Shown here one piece after another: positions 27,109 to 38,872 of a stretch of 42,660 bases of DNA. The notes beneath the pieces are model-generated. The model worked only from the letters and a program-made list of their open reading frames with translations. It had not been told where the DNA came from and searched no databases. How positions within the stretch are numbered: position 1 is the first letter of the stretch; each line of letters starts with the position of its first letter. The position numbers and the translations under genes are program-made. Source of the stretch: Planctomycetota bacterium. Lineage in GTDB: Bacteria; Planctomycetota; MHYJ01; JACPRB01. The stretch spans positions 1 to 42,660 of the forward strand of contig JACPRB010000027.1 in assembly GCA_016190155.1 (NCBI GenBank). Reading direction: 5' to 3'.

Positions 27109-27205
27109 CTCACGATCCACATCTTCTCGCCACGCAAAAATCTTCCATAGCGCTCAGACAACCAGTGCGGCCTCAAGCGGTTGTGTCCGTTTTCGAACGG
27201 AATCT
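27109..27205 (+). repeat. Dispersed repeat A, copy 2 (97 bp)
   Basis: Gap-free match to 12308..12404. Confidence 0.85.
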
Positions 27206-27280
27206 TTACTGTGCTAATCGAACAAATCTTTGTGCTACGACAAGATTTTTCATGAACCTCCAGGCCAGTCGCCTGAGTTT

Positions 27281-27363
27281 CTCAGAGGAAGGCAGGAAAC
27301 CAGGAAAGTAATTAGGTCGTCCTATCCTTCGGTCTTCCTCCTGGCTTCCTGGCTTCCTCAGAG
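27281..27363 (+). repeat. Imperfect inverted repeat/hairpin E (GGAAGGCAGGAAACCAGGAAAG ... CTTCCTCCTGGCTTCCTGGCTTCCTC)
   Basis: Left arm 27281..27308 resembles the reverse complement of right arm 27334..27363; lies between convergent genes. Confidence 0.6.
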
Positions 27364-27414
27364 TATTCTCCGGACGGAAAACGGAGGATCCCCGAGTTCG
27401 GTTGCGGTGCCGCG

Positions 27415-27480
27415 CCGCGTCCTCTGGTGTTGGTGTTCGGGTTTTCTCAGGGTCCTCTGTTCCCCTCCGAGTACTCCGGT
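27415..27480 (+). repeat. Dispersed repeat B, copy 3
   Basis: cgtcctctggtgttggtgttcgggttttctcagggtcctctgttcccctcc. Confidence 0.75.
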
Positions 27481-27527
27481 TGCGGCACGGCCGCGCTGTG
27501 TCCTCCGTTCACCTCGGATCTTGCCGC

Positions 27528-27977
27528 TCACATCTTCTTGAGCTCGTCCAGCACGATACGCCGCGTCGTCTTGGCCAGACCGGGCTGCGATACGAGGTGC
27601 TGATAGATCGCCCGAGCCTTGTCCTGCAACCCGAGCGACTTCAGCGCCGCCGCTTTGCCCGACAAATAGAAGGACGCGTTGGACGGATCGGCCTCGATCG
27701 CGGCGTCGTACATGCGCAGGGCCTCTTCCGGCCTCTTGACCTTCATGAGCTTGTCGGCGTATTGGAAATAGGACACACCCAGGTTACGGCGCGCCCGTTC
27801 CACCGTGTCCTCGAGGATCCTCACCGATTCCGATAATCGGCCCCCCTCCTCCAAGGCCGCGGCATAGATCAGCCGCAGATGAACGTTGAAAGGGTCGCGC
27901 TCCAGCTGCGATTTCAGTTCACGAATCCGGCCTTCGTTGGCCGTCTTGGCTTCGCCGGCCCTGCCGTCGGTGGTCAT
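27528..27977 (-). CDS. TPR-repeat protein
   Basis: MTTDGRAGEAKTANEGRIRELKSQLERDPFNVHLRLIYAAALEEGGRLSESVRILEDTVERARR...; TPR periodicity; TATAAT about 30 bp upstream. Confidence 0.75.
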   Translation of the reverse strand: MTTDGRAGEAKTANEGRIRELKSQLERDPFNVHLRLIYAAALEEGGRLSESVRILEDTVERARRNLGVSYFQYADKLMKVKRPEEALRMYDAAIEADPSNASFYLSGKAAALKSLGLQDKARAIYQHLVSQPGLAKTTRRIVLDELKKM

Positions 27978-28011
27978 CGTCGTCCCCCAGAAAGTGGGGC
28001 CCATTATAGCA

Positions 28012-28677
28012 CTACTGCAGGAACGGATTGGTCTGCTTCTCTTCGCCGATCATGGTCTGCGGACCGTGCCCCGGGAAGACGACCGTCTCGGGATCCAGCG
28101 TGAAGAGCCGCTCGCGGATGGAACGTAACTCCCGCTCCTGATCGCCGCCCCACAAATCCGTGCGCCCGATCGACCCGGAAAACAGCGTATCGCCGGAGAA
28201 GAGCCGGCGCGCCTTTGGATCCTCCACGGTGAACGAGCAGCTCCCCGGCGTGTGGCCGGGAGTATGGATCACCTTCAGCTCATGTCGGCCGAATCGGAGG
28301 ATCTGCCCGTCGCGCAGGAACTCATCCGCGGGCAGCGGCTCCTCGCCGGCGCCCATCGGCAATCCGAAGAGCCGAAGCATGGACGCGTATTGCTGCTTGA
28401 GACCTTCGTAGAGAACCTTGTCCGCCTCGTGGATAAGGATGCGCCCGCCCGTCGCCTCCTTCAAGGGCCGGGTGCCGGTGATGTGGTCGAGATGACAATG
28501 CGTATGCACCAGCGCCTTCACCGTCACTCCGAGGTCTCGAACACGCTCCTCGATCACGTCCGCCTCGTCCCCCGGATCGATCACGAGCGCTTCCCGGGTC
28601 GCTTCATCCGCGAGGATGTGGCAGTTGCACTGGAAGGGCCCCACCGCAATGACCTGATGCACGATCGATGGTTTCAT
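28012..28677 (-). CDS. Metallo-beta-lactamase-fold hydrolase (glyoxalase II-like)
   Basis: THCHLDHITG, HTPGHTPGSCSF, FSGDTLFSGSIGRTD, PGHGPQT. Confidence 0.93.
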   Translation of the reverse strand: MKPSIVHQVIAVGPFQCNCHILADEATREALVIDPGDEADVIEERVRDLGVTVKALVHTHCHLDHITGTRPLKEATGGRILIHEADKVLYEGLKQQYASMLRLFGLPMGAGEEPLPADEFLRDGQILRFGRHELKVIHTPGHTPGSCSFTVEDPKARRLFSGDTLFSGSIGRTDLWGGDQERELRSIRERLFTLDPETVVFPGHGPQTMIGEEKQTNPFLQ

Positions 28678-28688
28678 GCGAGTCTCGC

Positions 28689-31461
<2,773 letters not shown>

Positions 31462-31550
31462 GCCTCACCTCGGTCGCAGCATCATAGTGCGGACCGCACG
31501 CGCGGTCAAAGGGCTCGGCGCTAAGCAATCGTAGACTCCGGAGACCACGC

Positions 31551-32732
31551 CTATACATGCTCCGTCATACGACCGTACAGCGGCGAGCGCTCCCGCAATC
31601 GCCGCACAACCCGGACGGTGCGGTCGAGCGTCACGTCGATCTCGTCGCGGGTATTGAACCGCCCGACACCGAAACGGATCGAGTCGTGCGCGAGGACCTC
31701 GGACACGCCGATGGCTCTGAGGACGTGCGACGGCTGCAGCGTGGCGCTCGCGCACGCCGCGCCGGAGGACACCGCGATCTCGCCGAGCTCGGTCATCAGG
31801 CTGTCCGCCTCCACGCACGCGAAGCTCACGTGCAGATTCCCAGGGAGACGCCGCTCGGGGTGCCCGTTCAACGTCAAACCGTCCAGCGATTCGAAGAGTC
31901 CCCGGCGCAATCGCTCGCGCAGCGACAGGATCCGCCGCGCCTCCTCCGACATCTCCTTCGCCGCGATCTCCGCCGCCAGGCCGAATCCCACGACGAGAGG
32001 GACTGGGAGCGTTCCGCTTCGCAGCCCCCGCTCATGGCCTCCGCCGTCGATCATGGGGCGCAGTTTGACGCGCGGATGACGCTTGCGCACGTAGAGCGCG
32101 CCCACGCCCTTGGGTCCGTACATCTTGTGTCCGGAAAGCGACACGAGATGGAGGTTCATCGCTTCGACATCGATCGGGATCCGGCCCGCCGCTTGAGCGG
32201 CGTCGCTGTGGAAGAAAACGTTCCGTTGCGCGCAAAGCCGCCCGATCTCGGCGATGGGCTGAATCGTGCCGATCTCGTTGTTGGCGAACATGACGGAGAC
32301 GAGAACGGTCTGTTCCGTAATCGCCGCCGCCAGCCGATCCGGATCGATCAGCCCGGTGGAGTCTACGGGCAGGACCGTCACTTGGGCGCGGCCGGCTTCC
32401 TCCAGCGCCTTGCACGTCTCCAGCACCGCCTTGTGCTCCGTCGCGACGGTGACGATGTGGCGCCCCTTCGAGCCGTACGCCTCGAGCACCCCCTTGATCG
32501 CGAGATTGTCGCTCTCGGTCGCCCCGCTGGTGAAAACGATCTCGCCTTCATCCGCCTTCAACAGGGCCGCGATCTGTCGGCGGGCCGCCTCAACCGCCTG
32601 CTCCGCTTCCTTTCCGAAGATGTGGTCCTTGCTGGCCGCGTTGCCGCACTTCTCCGTGAAATAGGGGAGCATCGCCCGAACGACCCGCGGATCGCACGGC
32701 GTGGTCGCATGATTGTCCAGGTAGATCCTCAT
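31551..32732 (-). CDS. Cysteine desulfurase, NifS/IscS family
   Basis: MRIYLDNHATTPCDPRVV; FTSGATESDNLAIKG; HSDAAQAAG; SLSGHKMYGPKGVGALYVR; SSGAACASATLQPSHVL. Confidence 0.94.
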   Translation of the reverse strand: MRIYLDNHATTPCDPRVVRAMLPYFTEKCGNAASKDHIFGKEAEQAVEAARRQIAALLKADEGEIVFTSGATESDNLAIKGVLEAYGSKGRHIVTVATEHKAVLETCKALEEAGRAQVTVLPVDSTGLIDPDRLAAAITEQTVLVSVMFANNEIGTIQPIAEIGRLCAQRNVFFHSDAAQAAGRIPIDVEAMNLHLVSLSGHKMYGPKGVGALYVRKRHPRVKLRPMIDGGGHERGLRSGTLPVPLVVGFGLAAEIAAKEMSEEARRILSLRERLRRGLFESLDGLTLNGHPERRLPGNLHVSFACVEADSLMTELGEIAVSSGAACASATLQPSHVLRAIGVSEVLAHDSIRFGVGRFNTRDEIDVTLDRTVRVVRRLRERSPLYGRMTEHV

Positions 32733-32806
32733 CGGCTCGGCCCAGACAGTGTAACCATCCCCTGGCGGCGTTGCCACTGCCGTGGGGCTTCTCTTGAGTC
32801 GGCAAG

Positions 32807-32845
32807 CGTTCACCCGTTCATCGGTTCGTCCGTTCGTTCGTTCCG
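32807..32845 (+). repeat. Short-period repeat C, copy (GTTCAYCC/GTTCRTYC 8-mer array)
   Basis: gttcacccgttcatcggttcgtccgttcgttcgttccgg. Confidence 0.65.
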
Positions 32846-32960
32846 GAAGTTCAACGCCGGAACAGGGTTCTCGAACGAGTGGACGGTTACCATTACTCGA
32901 ACCGTTTCCAACCATCCTCGAGGTTGCCACAATGGTTCGTCCCTCCGGAGACAGCGATCC

Positions 32961-33707
32961 ATGACGAACACGAAGAAGGTCCTTCTGCTCATCCACGGCT
33001 TCCCGCTCGATCACACCCTCTGGGAGCATCAGATCGGCGAGCTTCAGCGCACCAGCCGCGTCCTGGCTCCGGACCTGAGGGGATTCGGGGGCAGCGAAGG
33101 CGGCCCCGGCGCCTGGACGATGGAGAACTTCGCGCAGGACCTGCTGCGGCACCTGGACGGGATCGGCGTCGAACGCTTCATCGCGGTCGGCCACTCGATG
33201 GGCGGCTACGTCGTCTTCGCCATCCATCGCCTCGCCCCCAAGCGCCTCGCCGGAATCGGCCTCGTCGCCTCGCGCGCCGGCGCGGACACGCCGGAAGCAC
33301 GCGCCCGCCGGGAGGAAACCGCGAAGGCCGTGCTCGAAAGAGGGGGGATCGTCGCGGAGGAGCAGATGGTGCCGAAGCTCTTCGCCCCAGGTGCGCCCCT
33401 CGAGACGGTCGAGAAGGCGCGCGCGGCGATCCGCCGGGCAAGTCGATCGGGAATAGCCGCGGCGCTGCGCGGCATGGCCTGCCGCCCCGATGCCACGATC
33501 CAACTCCCCGAGATCCACGTCCCGGTCATGATCATCGCCGGCCGACAGGATTCGATCGTTCCTCCCGCCGAATCCGAGGCGATGGCGCGAATGATCCCCG
33601 ACGCGCGACTCGTTTGGGCGGAGCGCTCCGGCCATATGCCGATGCTGGAAGAGCCGCAGATCGTGAACAGCGCCCTGGCGGAGCTCGTGGAGGCCGTCCG
33701 GGCCTGA
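32961..33707 (+). CDS. Alpha/beta-hydrolase
   Basis: LLLIHGFPLDHTLWEHQ; DLRGFGGSEG; AVGHSMGGYV; GHMPMLEEP. Confidence 0.92.
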   Translation: MTNTKKVLLLIHGFPLDHTLWEHQIGELQRTSRVLAPDLRGFGGSEGGPGAWTMENFAQDLLRHLDGIGVERFIAVGHSMGGYVVFAIHRLAPKRLAGIGLVASRAGADTPEARARREETAKAVLERGGIVAEEQMVPKLFAPGAPLETVEKARAAIRRASRSGIAAALRGMACRPDATIQLPEIHVPVMIIAGRQDSIVPPAESEAMARMIPDARLVWAERSGHMPMLEEPQIVNSALAELVEAVRA

Positions 33708-33710
33708 CCG

Positions 33711-34544
33711 CTATACCTCGATGCGCTCGGCTCCGGAGTAGATGTTGTAGGTCTCCGCCTTCAGGAAACCGATGAGCGTCATGTTCGTTTCCTGGGCGAA
33801 TCGCACCGCCAAGCTCGACGGAGCCCCCACCGCGCACACCACCGGAACCGACGCCATCAGCGCCTTCTGCATGATCTCGAAGCTCACACGACCGCCGACC
33901 AGCAGGATGTGCTTGTCGAGCGGCAGCTTGTCGTTCAGGAAGAACGTCCCGATCACCTTGTCCGCCGCGTTATGTCGCGAGACGTCCTCGCGCAGCCCCA
34001 GAAGCGTCCCGTGCGCGTCGAAGACCCCCGCCGCTTGGAGTCCGCCGGTCCTCGCGAAGATCGTCTGCGCGTGCCGCAGGGTGGCGCCGAGCGAGTAGAA
34101 CATCTCCAGTTTGAAACGCGCCTTGGAATGGCTGGGCTTGGCCCCCGTACGCACGTTCTCGATCGCCGCCTTCCCGCAGATCCCGCAGGAGCTGGACACG
34201 TAGCAATGGCGCTTCAGCCTCGCCAAATCCACCTTCGTGCCGCCCGTCAGGGCCACGTTGACGATGTTGCGCAGCTCCGGGTGATCCGCGCTCTGGCCGT
34301 ATCGAATGGCCTCGACCTGATCGGGCGATTTCAGAATGCCTTCCGTCAGCAGGAAACCCGCCGCCAGGTCGAAGTCGTCCCCCGGCGTGCGCAGGACGAC
34401 GGCCACGGATTCGTCGTTCACGCGGATCTCGAGCGGCTCTTCCACGGCAAGCTCGTCGACCAGCTGCTCATGCGCCGTCCCCCGAGCGATCTTGCGCGTG
34501 TCATGGCGGGCGATCTTGGGAAATGTCACGGGTTCCTCCTCCAA
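33711..34544 (-). CDS. fdhD: Formate dehydrogenase accessory sulfurtransferase FdhD
   Basis: CGICGKAAIENV; GGLQAAGVFDAHGTLLGLREDVSRHNAADKVIG; GRVSFEIMQKALMASVPVVCAVGAPSSLAV. Confidence 0.95.
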   Translation of the reverse strand: MEEEPVTFPKIARHDTRKIARGTAHEQLVDELAVEEPLEIRVNDESVAVVLRTPGDDFDLAAGFLLTEGILKSPDQVEAIRYGQSADHPELRNIVNVALTGGTKVDLARLKRHCYVSSSCGICGKAAIENVRTGAKPSHSKARFKLEMFYSLGATLRHAQTIFARTGGLQAAGVFDAHGTLLGLREDVSRHNAADKVIGTFFLNDKLPLDKHILLVGGRVSFEIMQKALMASVPVVCAVGAPSSLAVRFAQETNMTLIGFLKAETYNIYSGAERIEV

Positions 34545-34582
34545 CCGCGATTCTATCCGTGGTCGCGGCGACGCGTCCAGAG

Positions 34583-34625
34583 ACGTTCACCCGTTCATTG
34601 GTTCATCCGTTCATTCGTTCTGCGG
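34583..34625 (+). repeat. Short-period repeat C, copy
   Basis: gacgttcacccgttcattggttcatccgttcattcgttctgcgg; nearly identical start to 32807..32845. Confidence 0.65.
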
Positions 34626-34687
34626 TTCCCCCGTCCGGACCGCCGGATCGGCGTGTGCCGACGCCGTGCCGGTGTTAGACTGCCACA

Positions 34688-35408
34688 ATGAGCCCGGGCA
34701 CGCCTCTTTTCCGCCCGCCCTCCGACGCCCAAGCGGCTCTCAAGTTCAGCACGTTGCAGCGACACGTTCGACGCCTATCCGTGCGCGATGCCGTCGGGGT
34801 TTACGACGTATGGCGTCTTCGACTCGACGATCGCGTCATCACAAATACGGCCCTATCGTTCTCGGCCAGCGACGAAGTCGTTGAGCTGTACGCGTGCGGA
34901 TGTTGCGCGTATCCGGGCCAAGGCGCGGGATTCGTCACCGTCCGGCGGGCTCTTGGCCACGTCTTTTGGTCGGGAGTCCCGATGGACGAATGGCGAACCG
35001 GAGGGCTTCGCCAGAACGAGACCTACTGGTTTCGCGCGGAGGAATACGAGACCGTCGCGAACGGGGAGCGCCTCGAAGACCTGAAGGAACTCGCGCGCAT
35101 CCTATCCGCCGTGCTGCGGCCGATAGCGGATCTCGTGTACGTTGAAGGATTCGAGCCTCCTCCCTCTCTCCTGCGCGCTTTCGGCGAAGCCCTGGTCCAG
35201 GCGTGCTCCTCGAAGCAGCTTCGCATGGTCGAGGCGCGCCCTGGAGCTCTGCCCCGATGTCCCGAACTATCCGATCACGAAGCTCTCGACACACCGGACC
35301 GGAAATCGAATCGCGATCTGCTTCCTGGAGAACCCCAACCTGCCGATATGGATCGCGTCCCCGGAGCTTCACAAGGTCCTCTCGCCGTACGAGCTCGGAG
35401 TCAAATGA
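34688..35408 (+). pseudogene. Hypothetical protein (ACGCC motif), apparently frameshifted near 35235..35241
   Basis: Frame 1 is protein-like to ...QACSSKQLRMVEAR; coding character then continues in the +1 frame LELCPDVPNYPITKLSTHRTGNRIAICFLENPNLPIWIASPELHKVLSPYELGVK to 35408. Removing one C of the CCC at 35239..35241 joins them. Confidence 0.65.
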
Positions 35409-35414
35409 CCTCGC

Positions 35415-36851
35415 CTATGTCGTCGTCGTCCCCCGCGGCCGATGCCGCTCCGGGATCGCCACCCCTTCCTCGTCCGGCAGGACCTTCCCCGGGTTGAGAA
35501 TCCCCTGCGGGTCGAAGACGCGTTTGAGCCCGCGCATGAGCTCGATATGGTGCTTCGGATAGGCCAGCGGCAGATACCGGCGCTGGACGAACCCCACTCC
35601 GTGCTCGCCGGTGATCTGTCCGCCTAGGGCGATCGTCCGCTCGAACAGTTCCTGGACGGCGGGCTCGAGCCGCCGTTTCCACTCCTCATCATCCAAACCC
35701 ATCCTGAGCAGGTTCACGTGAATGTTGCCGTCGCCGATGTGCCCGTAGCTGATGGCGGCGATCCCGTGCTTGGCGGCCACTTCGCGAATCGTCTGCACCA
35801 ACTCCGGAAGACGCGCCCTGGGAACGACCGTGTCCTCCTCGCGGTAGGCGGAAATGGATTTGACCGCCTCGCCGATCGAGCGGCGCAGTGCCCATACCGC
35901 CGCACGCTTGTCGGCATCGGTCGCCAGGAACACGTCCGGCGCGCCTTCCTCCATACAGATCCCGGCGATTTTCTCGAGATCCTTCTCGCACGCCTCCTCG
36001 TCGTTGCCGTCGACCTCGATGAGCAGCGTCGCCGCCGCGCCGTGGCCCACGGGGAACTTCTGACCGTTGCGCTGTTCCGCCGCCTCCACGGCCGCGCGTT
36101 CCATGTACTCACAGGCACACGGAATGATCCGCGCCTCGAAGATCCGCGTCACCGCCGTCGCGGCGGCGATCACATCCCGAAACGGCGCCAAGAGGGTCTT
36201 GGCGAATCGCGGCTTCGGGATGAGCTTGAGCGTGGCCTCCGTGATCACCCCCAACGTCCCCTCGCTCCCCACGAAGAGCTGCGTCAGGTTGTATCCGGCG
36301 ACGTTCTTGAGGAGCTTCCCGCCGGTGCGAATGAGCTCCCCGGAAGGCAGCGCCACCTGCAAACCGTACACCCAGTCCTTCGTCACGCCGTACTTCAGCG
36401 CGCGCGGCCCGCCCGCGTTGTGCGCAACGTTGCCGCCGATCATGCAGGAGCCACGACTGGCCGGATCGGGACCATAGAAAAGCCCGCGCTTCTCCACCTC
36501 CTCTTGCAACACCTGCGTGACGACTCCCGGCTCCGTGACACAGAACAAATTCCGGCCGTCGATCTCCAGAATCCGGTTCATGCGCTCCACGGAAAGCGCG
36601 ATCCCGCCGCATACGGGCAGCGCGCCCCCGGAGAGACTCGTGCGTCCGGCCTGCGGCGTCACCGGCACGCGATGGTCGGCCGCCAGGCGCAGCACACACG
36701 CTACCTCCTGAGCCGTGCGCGGCCGCACGACGACTTCCGGCGGATACCAGAAGTCCTCCGTCTCGTCGTGCCCGTAGGCGTCGATATCTTCAAGCAGCGT
36801 ATGCTCGGATCCGACGATCTCGCGCAATCGAACGATGAGTTCCGGAATCAT
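35415..36851 (-). CDS. FAD-linked oxidase, glycolate oxidase GlcD/D-lactate dehydrogenase family
   Basis: VVVRPRTAQEVACVLRLA; PQAGRTSLSGGALP; GSCMIGGNVAHNAGGPRALKYG; GHIGDGNIHVNLL; GEHGVG; KRVFDPQGILNPGKVL. Confidence 0.95.
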   Translation of the reverse strand: MIPELIVRLREIVGSEHTLLEDIDAYGHDETEDFWYPPEVVVRPRTAQEVACVLRLAADHRVPVTPQAGRTSLSGGALPVCGGIALSVERMNRILEIDGRNLFCVTEPGVVTQVLQEEVEKRGLFYGPDPASRGSCMIGGNVAHNAGGPRALKYGVTKDWVYGLQVALPSGELIRTGGKLLKNVAGYNLTQLFVGSEGTLGVITEATLKLIPKPRFAKTLLAPFRDVIAAATAVTRIFEARIIPCACEYMERAAVEAAEQRNGQKFPVGHGAAATLLIEVDGNDEEACEKDLEKIAGICMEEGAPDVFLATDADKRAAVWALRRSIGEAVKSISAYREEDTVVPRARLPELVQTIREVAAKHGIAAISYGHIGDGNIHVNLLRMGLDDEEWKRRLEPAVQELFERTIALGGQITGEHGVGFVQRRYLPLAYPKHHIELMRGLKRVFDPQGILNPGKVLPDEEGVAIPERHRPRGTTTT

Positions 36852-37270
36852 TCCTGCACCACCCGTCGCAACCACAAGATCGCGGCCACGGCACCCAACA
36901 GCAAAACTTCGATGGAGATCGAGACCAGGCCCACCCGGCCGCTCGCGGCGCCGAAGCATCCGCACATCGGGTCCAGCCCCCGCAGCAGCGCCGTCACCGT
37001 GGCCGCCATGAACGCCAAGACCAAACACAGGATGAGCAGCGCCGCCCCTCCCCGAGCGCGGGGAAGGAGCATCGCGATGCCCGCCACGATCTCGACCGCC
37101 GGCAGAATCGCCGCCACGAGCGTCAGCAACAAGATCGGCAGCAGCCGGTAGCCGGCGATGTCCCGCGCGAATTCGACCGGAGAAACGATCTTCAGTGTGC
37201 CGGCCACGATGAAGACCGCCGCCGTGATCAGCGCCAACGACCCTTCGAGAATGCGATCCCTCTTCATCAC
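36848..37270 (-). CDS. MauE/DoxX-like membrane protein
   Basis: 4-TM pattern, FIVAGTLKIVSPVEFARDIAGYRLLP, DPMCGCFG. Confidence 0.85.
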   Translation of the reverse strand: MMKRDRILEGSLALITAAVFIVAGTLKIVSPVEFARDIAGYRLLPILLLTLVAAILPAVEIVAGIAMLLPRARGGAALLILCLVLAFMAATVTALLRGLDPMCGCFGAASGRVGLVSISIEVLLLGAVAAILWLRRVVQE

Positions 37271-37773
37271 TCACTCCCCGCGCCCGCAGGAAGGCCCGCG
37301 CCCCGCCATTCCTCCCACCCTCCTTCGTACACGCGCACGTTCACGTACCCCAATGTGCCGAGCCGGTCCATCACCTGCTCGCTCAAACTGCAGTGCCACC
37401 CGTCGCAGTAGACGATGATCTCGGTCTCCGGCCCCAGAAATCGGGCGATCCCCTCGAAGTGCGCATCGAAAGCCGTCGCGGGCAGATTCCACGCCCCCTC
37501 GATATGACCTCGCGCGAACGCCTCGGGCGCGCGCGCGTCCAGGAAGGCGACGCTCCCACCCTTCTCGAAGCGCTCCCGCACGCGTTCCAGAACCAGGAAC
37601 CGCGGATCCCCCTCCGACCGCCTGGGCGGAGGCGAGAACAAACGCGCCCCCGCCGGATGGGCGAAATGGACGCCCAGTCCCAACACGATCCCCAGCGCCG
37701 ACAAGACCGCAGCCTGGCGCGCGCATCGCGCGAGGAAGCTCGTCCAGGACGGTCGCTCAGTTCTCTCGGACAT
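37267..37773 (-). CDS. Rhodanese-like domain protein with N-terminal membrane anchor
   Basis: VAFLDARAPEAFARGHIEGAWNLP; IIVYCDGWHCSLSEQV; VRVYEGGWEEWRGAGLP. Confidence 0.88.
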   Translation of the reverse strand: MSERTERPSWTSFLARCARQAAVLSALGIVLGLGVHFAHPAGARLFSPPPRRSEGDPRFLVLERVRERFEKGGSVAFLDARAPEAFARGHIEGAWNLPATAFDAHFEGIARFLGPETEIIVYCDGWHCSLSEQVMDRLGTLGYVNVRVYEGGWEEWRGAGLPAGAGSE

Positions 37774-38803
37774 GGCCCGAATAGGAAAGCGACAGCGGCG
37801 CCGCTTGCCCCGACACGTGAACCAGCATGGTCCCGGAAAACCGTCCCGGACGCTGGTCCTTTCCCACACGCAAGACGACCTGAAATCGCCGGCCCTCCTC
37901 GAGGGTCTTGATCTCGTACAAAAGCGCGGAAGCCCCCTGGAACTCGATCCGCTCGATCTCGACGCGGTGGTCGCCGATGTTGGACACCTCGATCGTCCGG
38001 CTCGTGGTCTCCCCCCGCTTGACATATCCGAAGTAAACCAGCCTCGGATGCAGCATCACGTCGGCGGTGACCTCCGCGCTCACCCACAGCGTCTTGTCCG
38101 CCAGATCCTTGGGCCGATCCGTATGGAACGTCAACGGCTTGACGATGGCCCTGGCCGGCGCGTTCCCCGCCAGGCTGACGGTGACACGATACGCCGCGCC
38201 GCCGCTTTCAAGAACGGGCGCAAACACGGCCGTGACCGCCGGCTCCTCGCAGAAGACCCCCAACAACGTGAACGGCTTGCCCTGCCGGTCTCGAACGATC
38301 ACCTCGCGGCTGACGCTGTGCCCGATCCGCACCTTCCCGAAGACCACCGTCTCGGGCTCGACCACGAAGATCGGATCGACCTGAGCCATGACCGTCAGCG
38401 CCACGGTGGAGCTGTAGGGGTCGTTCGTGTCGACGTAGATCTCCTTTCGGACCTGCCCCTTGAACCGCGCCGACAAGAACGTGACCTTGATCTCCCCGGC
38501 GGCATTGGGCTCGATCGTATCGGACGTCAACAGGATCGCCGTGCATCCGCAGGTGGGGCGGACCTGTTCGATCTTGAGGGTGCTGACGCCGGCGTTGCGG
38601 AACCGAAAGACCGTTGTCCTTTCCGCGCCCTCCGTGAGCGCCCCGAAGTCGTGCGTCGTCATCTCGAAGACGACCTTCGGGTCCTTCCCCGTGGGAACAG
38701 GCTTGGGTTGGGGCGGCTTCGGCGCCGGGGTCGGAGCGGGCCCTTGCGGCGCACGCTCGCAACCGGCGATCAGGAGGGCCGCTATCAATAAGAATCTCAT
38801 CAT
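37757..38803 (-). CDS. DUF1573-domain lipoprotein
   Basis: Lipobox LLIAGC; DFGALTEGAERTTVFRFRNAGVSTLKIEQVRPTCGCTAI. Confidence 0.9.
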   Translation of the reverse strand: MMRFLLIAALLIAGCERAPQGPAPTPAPKPPQPKPVPTGKDPKVVFEMTTHDFGALTEGAERTTVFRFRNAGVSTLKIEQVRPTCGCTAILLTSDTIEPNAAGEIKVTFLSARFKGQVRKEIYVDTNDPYSSTVALTVMAQVDPIFVVEPETVVFGKVRIGHSVSREVIVRDRQGKPFTLLGVFCEEPAVTAVFAPVLESGGAAYRVTVSLAGNAPARAIVKPLTFHTDRPKDLADKTLWVSAEVTADVMLHPRLVYFGYVKRGETTSRTIEVSNIGDHRVEIERIEFQGASALLYEIKTLEEGRRFQVVLRVGKDQRPGRFSGTMLVHVSGQAAPLSLSYSGHVREN

Positions 38804-38872
38804 TCCCCGCGCCCCTCCCTCGAGTCATCAGGGTAGCACGACGGGCCTGGCGTGAGAAGAGGCAGGACGGCC

